This document shows positions 1-8,950 of a stretch of 39,307 nt of DNA, one piece after another. Each line of letters begins with the position of its first letter. Within the stretch, counting starts at the first letter, position 1. Source of the stretch: an uncultured Prevotellaceae bacterium (GTDB lineage Bacteria; Bacteroidota; Bacteroidia; Bacteroidales; Bacteroidaceae); contig CAMJFC010000024.1 of the NCBI GenBank assembly GCA_946404865.1, positions 1 through 39,307 of the forward strand, given 5' to 3'. The notes under the pieces were generated by a model that was given only the letters and a program-made list of their open reading frames with translations, had not been told where the DNA came from and did not search any database. The position numbers were made by a program, and so were the translations under genes.

Positions 1-19
1 TACCTCTTACCCCTTATCT

Positions 20-1201
20 TCAATCACTTCTGAAGCTGATGGTACGCGGACGGTTCGAGTCCTGTTGGGCGTCTTTGGGCTTGTCTTCCTCCTTTTTCCT
101 GATTAAAATGCTGTTTTTTGAGTTTTTGTGGACGTAGCTCAAAATCTTGTTTTTGAACGTCTCCTCATGGTCCAACAAAAATTTGATTTTGATAGGCAAT
201 ACATACAGCGACGCTTTCACTTCATCACTCAAACCGTCGATGGCACGAAGGCGCACCTCATCCTTCTCTGTCGTAATGATGAGCTTGGGCGAGGGTAGGG
301 CGGCAAACTGTTGATGGATGGTAGCGATGTCCTCTTCGGTAAACTCGTGATGGTCGGCGAAGGTGAGGGGCGTGATATGTTCGCTGTAGGCGCGCAGGTC
401 GTTCTCCATCTGTTGGGGCGAAGCGATACCGGTCAGCAGGAGCACCGACTCTTCGCTGCCGATGGATGAAAGGGTGCGGGTCGGGGCATTGCCGTTGAAT
501 GGACGCAAATCGGCATAGTCGATACTGCTGAAGAGCAGCGTCTGATAGGGATACAGGTCGAGGTCCTTTGTCACGACACGGTAGTCGATGGGATTCAAAG
601 TGTCAGGACTTTTCGTCACGATGACGATGTCGGCACGGTTCTTGCCCGAGACGGGCTCACGCAGACGACCGGCGGGCAGAAGCTTGTCATAGACAATCAA
701 ACGGTGGTAATCAACGAGCAGGATATTGATGCCGGGTTTCACATACCGGTGCTGATAGGCATCGTCAAGAAGGATGATGTCGGTTGCCTGGGTTGCCTCA
801 TCGGTCGTCAGACGGTCGATTCCCTCGCAGCGGTCCTCATCCACTGCCACCACGATGTCGGGATATTTCTGATGCATCTGGTAGGGCTCGTCGCCGATGT
901 CGGCCACGGTGGAGTGGTCATCAGCCAACAGGTAGCCTTTCGTCTTGCGCTTGTAACCGCGACTCAATACAGCGATTTTGGCATCCGATTTCAACAACTC
1001 AACGAGGTATTCCACATGGGGGGTCTTGCCGGAACCTCCTACGGTGATGTTGCCTACCGAGATGACGGGCACACTAAACGAACGGCTCTTCAAGATACCA
1101 AGGTCGAAGAGCTTATTGCGGACGCCTACACCGATGCCGTAAAGCCAACTCAGGGGGAGTAGCCGCTTGTCGATAGTTATCAAATCACCTTCTGCAGGCA
1201 T
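20..1201 (-). CDS. lpxK: Tetraacyldisaccharide 4'-kinase LpxK
   Basis: Phosphorylates the 4' position of the tetraacyldisaccharide-1-phosphate precursor of lipid A, at the inner membrane, using ATP. The 393-residue protein has the family's Walker A loop GGSGKTPH at about residues 55-62, directly after the conserved VGNITV strand, and the LpxK signature DDAYQHR at 146-152 (usually DDGFQH). A hydrophobic N-terminal stretch around residues 16-27 fits membrane association. The length is slightly above typical because of a charged, Lys/Arg-rich tail. The gene starts 24 bases downstream of sppA on the same strand, so the two probably share a transcript. The ATG at 1201 is a reasonable start; the conserved region begins about 10 residues in. 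The family assignment is secure. Confidence 0.95.
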   Translation of the reverse strand: MPAEGDLITIDKRLLPLSWLYGIGVGVRNKLFDLGILKSRSFSVPVISVGNITVGGSGKTPHVEYLVELLKSDAKIAVLSRGYKRKTKGYLLADDHSTVADIGDEPYQMHQKYPDIVVAVDEDRCEGIDRLTTDEATQATDIILLDDAYQHRYVKPGINILLVDYHRLIVYDKLLPAGRLREPVSGKNRADIVIVTKSPDTLNPIDYRVVTKDLDLYPYQTLLFSSIDYADLRPFNGNAPTRTLSSIGSEESVLLLTGIASPQQMENDLRAYSEHITPLTFADHHEFTEEDIATIHQQFAALPSPKLIITTEKDEVRLRAIDGLSDEVKASLYVLPIKIKFLLDHEETFKNKILSYVHKNSKNSILIRKKEEDKPKDAQQDSNRPRTISFRSD

Positions 1202-1225
1202 GTGCTTTAATGTTGACGGTTCACT

Positions 1226-2989
1226 TTACCTCAGATTCATATAGAACGGGACACGCGCCTGAATGGCGTTTTGGTAGTTCAAGGTGCGCAGGAACATGAA
1301 GGCCTCGTAGTATTCACCCAGCATCGAACGCATATTGTTGTCTAAATAACTGCCTTTCTGCACGTCACTGAACAACTGGTCTGTCCAACTCAACGGGGCG
1401 GGGTAGCTCGAGGTGTGATATTCGCTCAGGTTGGCCAACGAAGCGGCTTTCTTCACGGCGGCATCCAGACCTCCAAGCTCATCCACCAACTTAATCTTCA
1501 AGGCGTCTTGGCCTAACCATACATGGCCTTGGGCTATCTCTTCCACCTCTTCGACACTCATCTTACGACCTGTGGCGACACGTGAACGGAACAAATCGTA
1601 ACCACGCTCGATATAACGGTCTAAATATGACATCTCTTCTGCATTGAAAGGACGCGATAAAGTGCCAAAGCCACTGTTCTTGTTGGTCTTCACCTCGTCA
1701 AACTTCACGCCCAACTTCTCCGTGAGCAACTGACTGGCATCGGGGAACATACCGAAGATGCCGATGCTGCCTGTCAAGGTGGTGGGCTCAGCTACAATCC
1801 AATTGCTGCCGCAACTGATATAGTAACCTCCTGATGCAGCCATGCCGCCCATTGACACCACAACGGGTTTCTTGGCTTTCAACATTTCGATTTGATGCCA
1901 AATCTGCTCCGAGGCATAGGCACTGCCGCCGCCTGAGTTCACGCGCAGCACAACGGCCTTGACGTCTTCTTGATTCATCAACCGCTCAAGGTCTTTGCAC
2001 ACTTCCTGGGCATCTATCACATGGCCGCTGGCCATGCCCTGGGTGTCACCGTCAACGATATCGCCATAGGCATAATACACGGCAATCTCTTCTCCGTCGC
2101 GCTTGCTCTTCACATTGGACATCTCGGCCACGGATACCTGATTGATGTACTCGTCGTCATTCAGACCCAGACGCTGCTTCACCTCTTTCTTCACTTCATC
2201 GGTGTACATCAAACCGTCTATCATCTTGTAGTTCTTGTAGTTCTCCGGGTTCTCAAACATAATCAGGCGGTCGGCGTAGGCGTTCAGCGTGTCGGCGCTA
2301 ATCTTACGGCTCTCCGACACTTCGTTGACCACATTCTCCCACAGACCGTTGATGTAGGCGGTCACCTGCTCGCGGTTGGCATCGCTCATCTTGTCGGCGG
2401 TGAACAACTCGGGGGCACTCTTGTAAGCACCGACCTTCGACAACTGCATCTTCACACCGAACTTAGCCATCAAATCTTTCAAGAAATAGGGCTGCGAGGC
2501 TATGCCGTGCCAGTCTATCTGGCCGCTCGGGTTCAGATACACTTTGTCTGCGACAGAGGCCAGATAATAACTGCTCTGAGTATAGGTGTCGGCATAGGCG
2601 ACAATCCATTTGCCTGACTTCTTGAAATCGGACAAGGCATGACGGATGGCTTGAACCGAGGCGTAGGAGTCGGCAGAAAACAGGCCGGCCTCGATATAGA
2701 TGCCTTTCACTTCCTCGTTGTCTTTCGCCTTGTTGATGGCTGTAAGCACATCATCTAAGCCGATGGAGGAACCACCACCCGACAGTTCCGACAGCAGACT
2801 GCTCTCTGAACGCTCGTCAAGCATCCCGCTGAGGTTCAGCACAACCACGGAATTGTCACTTAAGTTCGTTGAGGAATTACCGGCCGATAACATGCCGATG
2901 AGGCACATCACGCCAAGAAAAATGGTCAAAATACTGAAAAATAGCATGCCCACCATCGTGGCGAACACCATCTTGAAAAACTGCTTCAT
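1226..2989 (-). CDS. sppA: Signal peptide peptidase SppA, 67K type
   Basis: Membrane-anchored serine protease that degrades cleaved signal peptides left in the membrane. The 587-residue protein has an N-terminal transmembrane anchor (about residues 8-34) and two tandem peptidase S49 domains, as in the long form. The expected Ser/Lys catalytic pair is visible: Lys190 in GAYKSAPE and Ser386 in MAASGGYY. The C-terminal domain also has the NSGGGSAYAS stretch at 351-360. Length and order match the E. coli-type enzyme. A TTTG-N20-TACTTTTG promoter lies just upstream, and lpxK follows after 24 bases, so this is probably the first gene of a two-gene unit. Confidence 0.95.
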   Translation of the reverse strand: MKQFFKMVFATMVGMLFFSILTIFLGVMCLIGMLSAGNSSTNLSDNSVVVLNLSGMLDERSESSLLSELSGGGSSIGLDDVLTAINKAKDNEEVKGIYIEAGLFSADSYASVQAIRHALSDFKKSGKWIVAYADTYTQSSYYLASVADKVYLNPSGQIDWHGIASQPYFLKDLMAKFGVKMQLSKVGAYKSAPELFTADKMSDANREQVTAYINGLWENVVNEVSESRKISADTLNAYADRLIMFENPENYKNYKMIDGLMYTDEVKKEVKQRLGLNDDEYINQVSVAEMSNVKSKRDGEEIAVYYAYGDIVDGDTQGMASGHVIDAQEVCKDLERLMNQEDVKAVVLRVNSGGGSAYASEQIWHQIEMLKAKKPVVVSMGGMAASGGYYISCGSNWIVAEPTTLTGSIGIFGMFPDASQLLTEKLGVKFDEVKTNKNSGFGTLSRPFNAEEMSYLDRYIERGYDLFRSRVATGRKMSVEEVEEIAQGHVWLGQDALKIKLVDELGGLDAAVKKAASLANLSEYHTSSYPAPLSWTDQLFSDVQKGSYLDNNMRSMLGEYYEAFMFLRTLNYQNAIQARVPFYMNLR

Positions 2990-3013
2990 TTCTTAAATGT
3001 TGGGTTTAATGTG

Positions 3014-3045
3014 CAAAAGTAATTCTTTTTCATGGATTAACCAAA
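3014..3045 (-). promoter_or_regulatory. Bacteroidetes-type promoter of sppA-lpxK
   Basis: Read on the minus strand, TTTG (3042-3045) is followed after 20 bases by TACTTTTG (3014-3021), matching the Bacteroidetes primary sigma consensus TTTG-N19/20-TAnnTTTG. The sppA ATG lies about 25 bases further on. Confidence 0.7.
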
Positions 3046-3081
3046 TGATTGATTGTTTTTTTATTCGCACATGTTACTTTG

Positions 3082-3147
3082 CCTTCGGTTAAGAAAAATA
3101 TCTCACGTTCGAAAATGAAAAACTTTTTCTTTTTACTCGCTTAATCG
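3082..3147 (-). repeat. Promoter-linked dispersed repeat, copy 1
   Basis: About 65 bases, reading on the minus strand CGATTAAGCGAG, an A/T-rich centre, CGAACGTGAG and finally CCGAAGGC. It is clearly related to the units at 15369-15430 and 15443-15500. Here the CGATTAAGCGAG end faces the TACCTTTG box of the downstream plus-strand gene. Confidence 0.65.
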
Positions 3148-3158
3148 ATATTTTGCAG

Positions 3159-3166
3159 TACCTTTG
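3159..3166 (+). promoter_or_regulatory. -7 box TACCTTTG of the SGNH hydrolase gene
   Basis: TACCTTTG followed by C, a perfect TAnnTTTG element, 24 bases before the ATG at 3191. I see no clear TTTG at the expected -33 spacing; the region upstream is the dispersed repeat. The box overlaps the TTG at 3164, so that codon cannot be the start. Confidence 0.6.
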
Positions 3167-3190
3167 CAGCCGCATTTTGAAAACGACTCT

Positions 3191-3991
3191 ATGAATAGCC
3201 AAATTAAGACGTTGCTGATACTGTTTAATGTGTGTGTGGTCATCATCACATACGCCATCAGTCCGTTCAATCTGATGATTGGCGATGAACCCGTCAGGAA
3301 AATCAGCCTTTTCAGCCAAAGTGAAACGCAGGATACGACCGACGTTGAAGTGCCCGACACCACGGTGGTCATCGCAAAAAAAGAAAAGGACATGAAACCG
3401 CAGAGATTCCTCTTTGTGGGCGACTCGATGGCGGAGCCTATCGCTCATTATTTCTGGAATTATGCCGTGGAAAACGGACATGAGCTTTATACGGTGTCAT
3501 GGTATGGGTCTTCATCTTATAGCTGGGGTCTCACCAAAACGCTCGAACATTATATTAACGAATATAAACCCACTTTCATTGTCCTTTGTATGGGTAGCAA
3601 CGAACTGACCATCAAGGATATGAATACGGTCACCCGCAATGTTCACAGGGTATTGGACCAGATGGGCGACCTCCCCTTTGTGTGGATAGGACCGCCCAGT
3701 TATACGAAAGACAATCCCCATGCCATCAAACGATGGATTGACAATGGATACAACAACCAGATTATGACGGAAGTGGGTGCCGACCGTTTCTTTGACAGTC
3801 GTGACATGCAGATGGACCGCGCACGCGACGGGTTGCATCCTACCATGAAAGGTGCTGTGGTGTGGATGGATGCCCTCGCCGAGTGGATGGCCAGCGAATG
3901 GACGCGTCACCCCGTGGTCTTAGATACTCCGCAACATAAATCAACCATTCAGAATCTCACCATCATGCAGGTCAAAGACAAAGGATTCTGA
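3191..3991 (+). CDS. Membrane-anchored SGNH/GDSL-family hydrolase
   Basis: Predicted esterase/acyl-hydrolase of the SGNH superfamily (266 residues). It starts with a hydrophobic anchor or uncleaved signal (about residues 7-28), then a charged linker, then the catalytic domain. Block I is FVGDSMAEP with the nucleophile Ser at about 79. GSNEL at 135-139 supplies the oxyanion Asn block, and DGLHPT at 213-218 carries the Asp and His of the triad. It resembles the DUF459-type periplasmic SGNH proteins found near O-acetylation genes, but no MBOAT acyltransferase is present here. A second SGNH protein follows 127 bases downstream. The ATG at 3191 was chosen because the -7 box overlaps the upstream alternative. 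The substrate is unknown. Confidence 0.8.
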   Translation: MNSQIKTLLILFNVCVVIITYAISPFNLMIGDEPVRKISLFSQSETQDTTDVEVPDTTVVIAKKEKDMKPQRFLFVGDSMAEPIAHYFWNYAVENGHELYTVSWYGSSSYSWGLTKTLEHYINEYKPTFIVLCMGSNELTIKDMNTVTRNVHRVLDQMGDLPFVWIGPPSYTKDNPHAIKRWIDNGYNNQIMTEVGADRFFDSRDMQMDRARDGLHPTMKGAVVWMDALAEWMASEWTRHPVVLDTPQHKSTIQNLTIMQVKDKGF

Positions 3992-4118
3992 CGGTTGGGA
4001 CCAAAGAAGCATCAATAGCATTACCTTTACCATTAGAAAGCCATGTCTTGTGGCTCTATCATCATCAAGGTTCACGACGGCTTTATACGTTTTTTGAACT
4101 CCAACAACAATCATTCGG

Positions 4119-5192
4119 ATGTACAAACTTCAAACGAAATTTCTTTTTGCGTTCCTCTTCTTGTCATTGGCTGCACAGGCCGCCCGGTTTGTGCCTGCCA
4201 CCGACAATCACTTCACCTATATGGGGCGGGTCAGTTTCACTCAGGTGGAAAATGCTGTGGCATGGACTTACCCCGGTGTGCAAATCTCCACCGTCTTCTC
4301 AGGAACATCTGTCGCCATGAAGGTGAAACCTGCAAGCGGATTCTTCTATATTGAAATCGATGATTTGGAACCCTACAAATTGGAGATACCCAAAGATCAA
4401 GATTCTATTCCGCTGGCACGTCATCTCGAACAGGGGAACCACCGGCTCACCATTACATACGCTATCGAAGGACACGATAAAAAACCGGTATTCTACGGAT
4501 TGTTCCTCGATGATGAGGCCGACCTGGTGGAGAAACCTCTCCTCTCTGACCGTAAAATCGAGTTCATTGGCAATTCCATCACTTGTGGGTACGGAAATGA
4601 AGGCAACGGCAAGGAGAAGTCCTTTTATTATAGACTGCAAAACTTCTGCCGCACATACGCGTTTCTCACGGCACGTGCCTTAGGGGCGCAATACCATGTC
4701 GTGGCTCGCTCGGGGATTGGCTTCTACAGAAACTATATGGGTAAGATTCCCGATGAAATCATGCCGCTCATCTATCCGCATACCATGTACACGAAGACGG
4801 GTGAAAGATGGGACTTCTCTCGCTATACCCCTGATGTGGTTTGTGTGGCGCTCGGCACGAACGATACGACTGGCAAATATACGCTGACCGGATTGATCAA
4901 TGGTTACAGGCGGTTCCTCAAGCAGTTGAGGGAAAACTATCACGACTCGAAGATTGTGCTCATGGCAGGACCCATGCTCAGCGAACGACGCCGAAACGAC
5001 CTGCGCACAGCTCAGGATTCTATCATTCACGAAGCCTACGACCAAGGCGACTCGCTCATCTATCGGTTTGAATTCTCCGAATCCGATAAGTCCATTGGCA
5101 TGGGCAGTCAAGGACATCCCAATGTGGCACACCACGCCAAAATGGCAGAAGAACTCATACCCTTCCTCCGCCAACTCATGGGATGGGAGTAA
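4119..5192 (+). CDS. Secreted CE2-like carbohydrate acetyl esterase (SGNH fold)
   Basis: Likely removes acetyl groups from polysaccharides outside the cytoplasm. The 357 residues begin with a signal peptide (about 1-22, ending AAQAA). An N-terminal beta-sandwich of about 110 residues follows, and then an SGNH domain, the layout of carbohydrate esterase family 2. Catalytic blocks are visible: GNSITCGYG (nucleophile Ser153), GTND at 246-249, and GHPN with His333. As in other CE2 enzymes, I do not see a clear Asp partner next to the His. It follows the other SGNH gene in the same direction. The family call rests on architecture and motifs; the substrate cannot be read from the sequence. Confidence 0.8.
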   Translation: MYKLQTKFLFAFLFLSLAAQAARFVPATDNHFTYMGRVSFTQVENAVAWTYPGVQISTVFSGTSVAMKVKPASGFFYIEIDDLEPYKLEIPKDQDSIPLARHLEQGNHRLTITYAIEGHDKKPVFYGLFLDDEADLVEKPLLSDRKIEFIGNSITCGYGNEGNGKEKSFYYRLQNFCRTYAFLTARALGAQYHVVARSGIGFYRNYMGKIPDEIMPLIYPHTMYTKTGERWDFSRYTPDVVCVALGTNDTTGKYTLTGLINGYRRFLKQLRENYHDSKIVLMAGPMLSERRRNDLRTAQDSIIHEAYDQGDSLIYRFEFSESDKSIGMGSQGHPNVAHHAKMAEELIPFLRQLMGWE

Positions 5193-5272
5193 ACTCAAGA
5201 CCTTACGCATCATCACCTCACGACCTCTCACCTCATACGCTTAACACCTCATCACCTCTAAAAAGCACAAAC

Positions 5273-6382
5273 ATGATGAACCACATCACTGCAGTTTTCT
5301 TCCTGATGCTCTTCGCCATCCTTCCGGCGAAGGCGCAAGTTAATGTCACCTCCGATATGCTCAATGACGCATATTGTCATCAACTCGACTCCACCGCGAG
5401 AGATTATTTTATAAATAAGGATTATGAAAATGCTCTGCAACTCAAATTGCGAGAGACAGAAATCCTGAAACGGATGTATGGTGAAACTGACAGCACATAT
5501 CTCAAATGTCTGGGTTTCTTGCCAAGTTTGTATAACAGGACCGGGCAGAAAGACAAGGCCATCGAGGTCTCCAAACAAGCTGTCACGCTCTGGGGTAAAA
5601 ACTTCAGCACCACAGATGCCAACTATGCCATCTTCCTCGACAACCTCGCCTACTATTATGGTGCTGCCGATCAGTACAAGGAGGCGCTCGATTATTCACA
5701 AATGGCGCTCTCCGTCTATGAACAATTACTGTGCAATGACCAGGACATGGCTACGATTCTGATGCATTGTGCTGAACACTCTTGGGCGAACGGGAAAATT
5801 GCCGATGCCATCAAATACGAGTTGCGGTCATTAGCAATTCTCCAAGACCTTTACGGCGAACTCTCCGACGAATATCAGGACGAACTGCCTTATCTGTTGC
5901 GTTTCTATGAAGATGCGGGTGATACTGAAAATGCGAAGAAACTTGAAGAGAGAATCAACGAATTGAAGGAAAAGAAGAAAAATCGTTTTGATATTGAAGG
6001 TATAGCCACACCTGAGGGATGTCGTCAGCACAATCGTGAAGCGCTCATGTGTGCCATGTATTATCTCGACCATCCTGTCAACGACCCGCAGATTCCCGCG
6101 ATTGAACGGTATATCTCGAAATGGGCGATTACTTCCGCTGACATCAATGTCGAAGTGGATGAGTCTGTCACCATCTTGTTGATGGCTGAACAAGAAAAAG
6201 CCGCGTCATATATTTCCGCTTACGTGGCGGCTTGCGTGGAATATGCTCTCAAGCACAAAGTGAAAGATGTTGACGAAAATGGGAAAAAAGCCATTTTCTG
6301 GAGATTCATCAATTACTATGCGGCCAACAGAGACATCACAGGTAAAATAGATATCCTCGAACGATATTTGAATGAAAGATAG
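5273..6382 (+). CDS. Exported tetratricopeptide-repeat protein
   Basis: 369 residues with a signal peptide (MMNHITAVFFLMLF..., cleaved after AKA near residue 20), then helical repeats of the TPR type through about residue 230. Typical positions can be seen, such as YENALQLKLRETEILKR, YKEALDYSQMALSVYEQ and IADAIKYELRSLAILQD. The C-terminal 120 residues are also helical but less regular. TPR domains mediate protein-protein contacts; no catalytic motif is seen. The ATG at 5273 is preferred over an upstream extension because it begins the signal peptide and the upstream DNA is a C/T-rich simple-sequence spacer (5195-5270). A hairpin terminator follows the stop codon at once, so the gene ends its transcript. 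Confidence 0.8.
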   Translation: MMNHITAVFFLMLFAILPAKAQVNVTSDMLNDAYCHQLDSTARDYFINKDYENALQLKLRETEILKRMYGETDSTYLKCLGFLPSLYNRTGQKDKAIEVSKQAVTLWGKNFSTTDANYAIFLDNLAYYYGAADQYKEALDYSQMALSVYEQLLCNDQDMATILMHCAEHSWANGKIADAIKYELRSLAILQDLYGELSDEYQDELPYLLRFYEDAGDTENAKKLEERINELKEKKKNRFDIEGIATPEGCRQHNREALMCAMYYLDHPVNDPQIPAIERYISKWAITSADINVEVDESVTILLMAEQEKAASYISAYVAACVEYALKHKVKDVDENGKKAIFWRFINYYAANRDITGKIDILERYLNER

Positions 6383-6385
6383 TTC

Positions 6386-6410
6386 AAGTTGAGCACTTGT
6401 TCAACTTTTT
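6386..6410 (+). terminator. Rho-independent terminator after the TPR gene
   Basis: Stem AAGTTGA / TCAACTT with an 8-base loop, running into a T tract, beginning 4 bases after the TAG stop. Confidence 0.65.
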
Positions 6411-6446
6411 GGAGCTAAAGGTTTCATGAGCTTCGCTCCATAATAC

Positions 6447-6500
6447 TGCCAAAATTGTCATAATGCGACTGACAAAATAGGTCGTTTGACAGTTTTGGCA
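6447..6500. promoter_or_regulatory. Inverted repeat upstream of groESL, candidate operator
   Basis: Arms TGCCAAAATTGTCA (6447-6460) and TGACAGTTTTGGCA (6487-6500) pair at 13 of 14 positions around a 26-base centre that itself contains TGACAAAA. TACTTTTCGC, a weak match to a -7 box, begins immediately after the right arm. The arrangement suggests heat-shock control of groES-groEL. It is not the CIRCE sequence. Confidence 0.5.
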
Positions 6501-6560
6501 TACTTTTCGCTATAACAATGGAAGAAAAAAGTATTTAATCTTTAAAATTTTTATAACAAT

Positions 6561-6830
6561 ATGAAAATCAAACCTTTAGCAGACCGAGTGCTCGTACTTC
6601 CCGCACCGGCTGAAGAAAAAATCGGTGGAATCATCATTCCTGACACCGCAAAAGAAAAACCATTACGTGGAAAAATTGTTGCTGCCGGAAATGGCACGAA
6701 AGATGAAGAGATGGTTCTCAAAGAAGGCGATGTGGTGCTCTATGGCAAATATGCTGGCACTGAAATCGAACTCGAAGGTGAGAAATATCTTATCATGCGT
6801 CAAAGTGATGTCCTCGCCATCTTGGCATAA
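6561..6830 (+). CDS. groES: Co-chaperonin GroES (Cpn10)
   Basis: The heptameric lid of the GroEL folding chamber, in the cytoplasm. The 89-residue protein has the N-terminal [11 protein letters not shown] strand, the mobile loop with [13 protein letters not shown] at about 22-34 (IIIP makes the GroEL contact), and the C-terminal [16 protein letters not shown]. Length is normal for a Bacteroidetes GroES. It lies 84 bases upstream of groEL in the usual two-gene operon, and an inverted repeat sits about 60 bases ahead of the ATG. Confidence 0.98.
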   Translation: MKIKPLADRVLVLPAPAEEKIGGIIIPDTAKEKPLRGKIVAAGNGTKDEEMVLKEGDVVLYGKYAGTEIELEGEKYLIMRQSDVLAILA

Positions 6831-6869
6831 CAGTGTAGAACATCAACAGTAAAGAGAATAACGGTTTAG

Positions 6870-8543
<1,674 letters not shown>

Positions 8544-8575
8544 AAAAAGTACATTTTTGCAATCTATAGTTGACA

Positions 8576-8610
8576 AAAAAGGGGTTGATTCTAAAAATCA
8601 ATCCCTTTTT
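8576..8610 (+). terminator. Rho-independent terminator after groEL
   Basis: A 15-bp stem (AAAAAGGGGTTGATT pairing with AATCAATCCCTTTTT) around a 5-base loop. The run of A on one side and T on the other could make it work in both directions. Confidence 0.85.
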
Positions 8611-8653
8611 ATAGGTATTTTGTCAAAAAATAGCATTTTTTTTGCATAAAAAA

Positions 8654-8685
8654 CTTGCAAATAGTGTTTTTACAACATAACTTTG
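8654..8685 (+). promoter_or_regulatory. Promoter with no gene downstream
   Basis: CTTG (8654-8657), a 20-base spacer and TAACTTTG followed by C (8678-8685) match the Bacteroidetes consensus with one mismatch in the -33 box. No open reading frame on the plus strand follows; a terminator lies about 95 bases further on. Confidence 0.5.
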
Positions 8686-8689
8686 CATC

Positions 8690-8814
8690 GAATTTCGAAT
8701 GAAAGTATTGGGCAACGCCCAAAAAAGATATTTTTTTGATTTGTTTTAGTAGATTAGTTTTTAAGTAGTTTGTTTTTTGAAAATCGGTTGTTGTGAAACA
8801 TCCGATTTTTTTTT
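8690..8814 (+). ncRNA. Candidate small RNA downstream of groEL
   Basis: An orphan transcription unit of about 125 nt between a promoter (8654-8685) and a hairpin terminator (8780-8814), with no coding potential. It contains the perfect hairpin TTGGGC-AAC-GCCCAA (8708-8722). The flanking genes are groEL, already terminated upstream, and a BspA gene on the opposite strand, so this is not obviously the leader or trailer of either. The exact 5' end is inferred from the -7 box. The rest of the 407-base gap (8544-8950) shows nothing else I can assign. Confidence 0.4.
8780..8814 (+). terminator. Rho-independent terminator of the candidate small RNA
   Basis: AAAATCGG (8780-8787) pairs with CCGATTTT (8802-8809) and runs straight into nine consecutive T. 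Confidence 0.75.
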
Positions 8815-8950
8815 GTTCTTGACGGATGCTCCCCAAAGCGCTCTATCCCTACCGGGTATTTCCTCATTTCGGTCATCATATCGTCGTTTTCGTTTTTCAG
8901 GCCGTAAAGTTAGTTCTATAATGCTGAATGTCCATATTATTATGATAGAT

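Noticed and set aside
704..1162. Long plus-strand open frame opposite lpxK
   Set aside because: Antisense shadow of a well-supported gene; no signal peptide, motif or promoter of its own. The same applies to long frames opposite sppA, groEL, guaA and the BspA genes.
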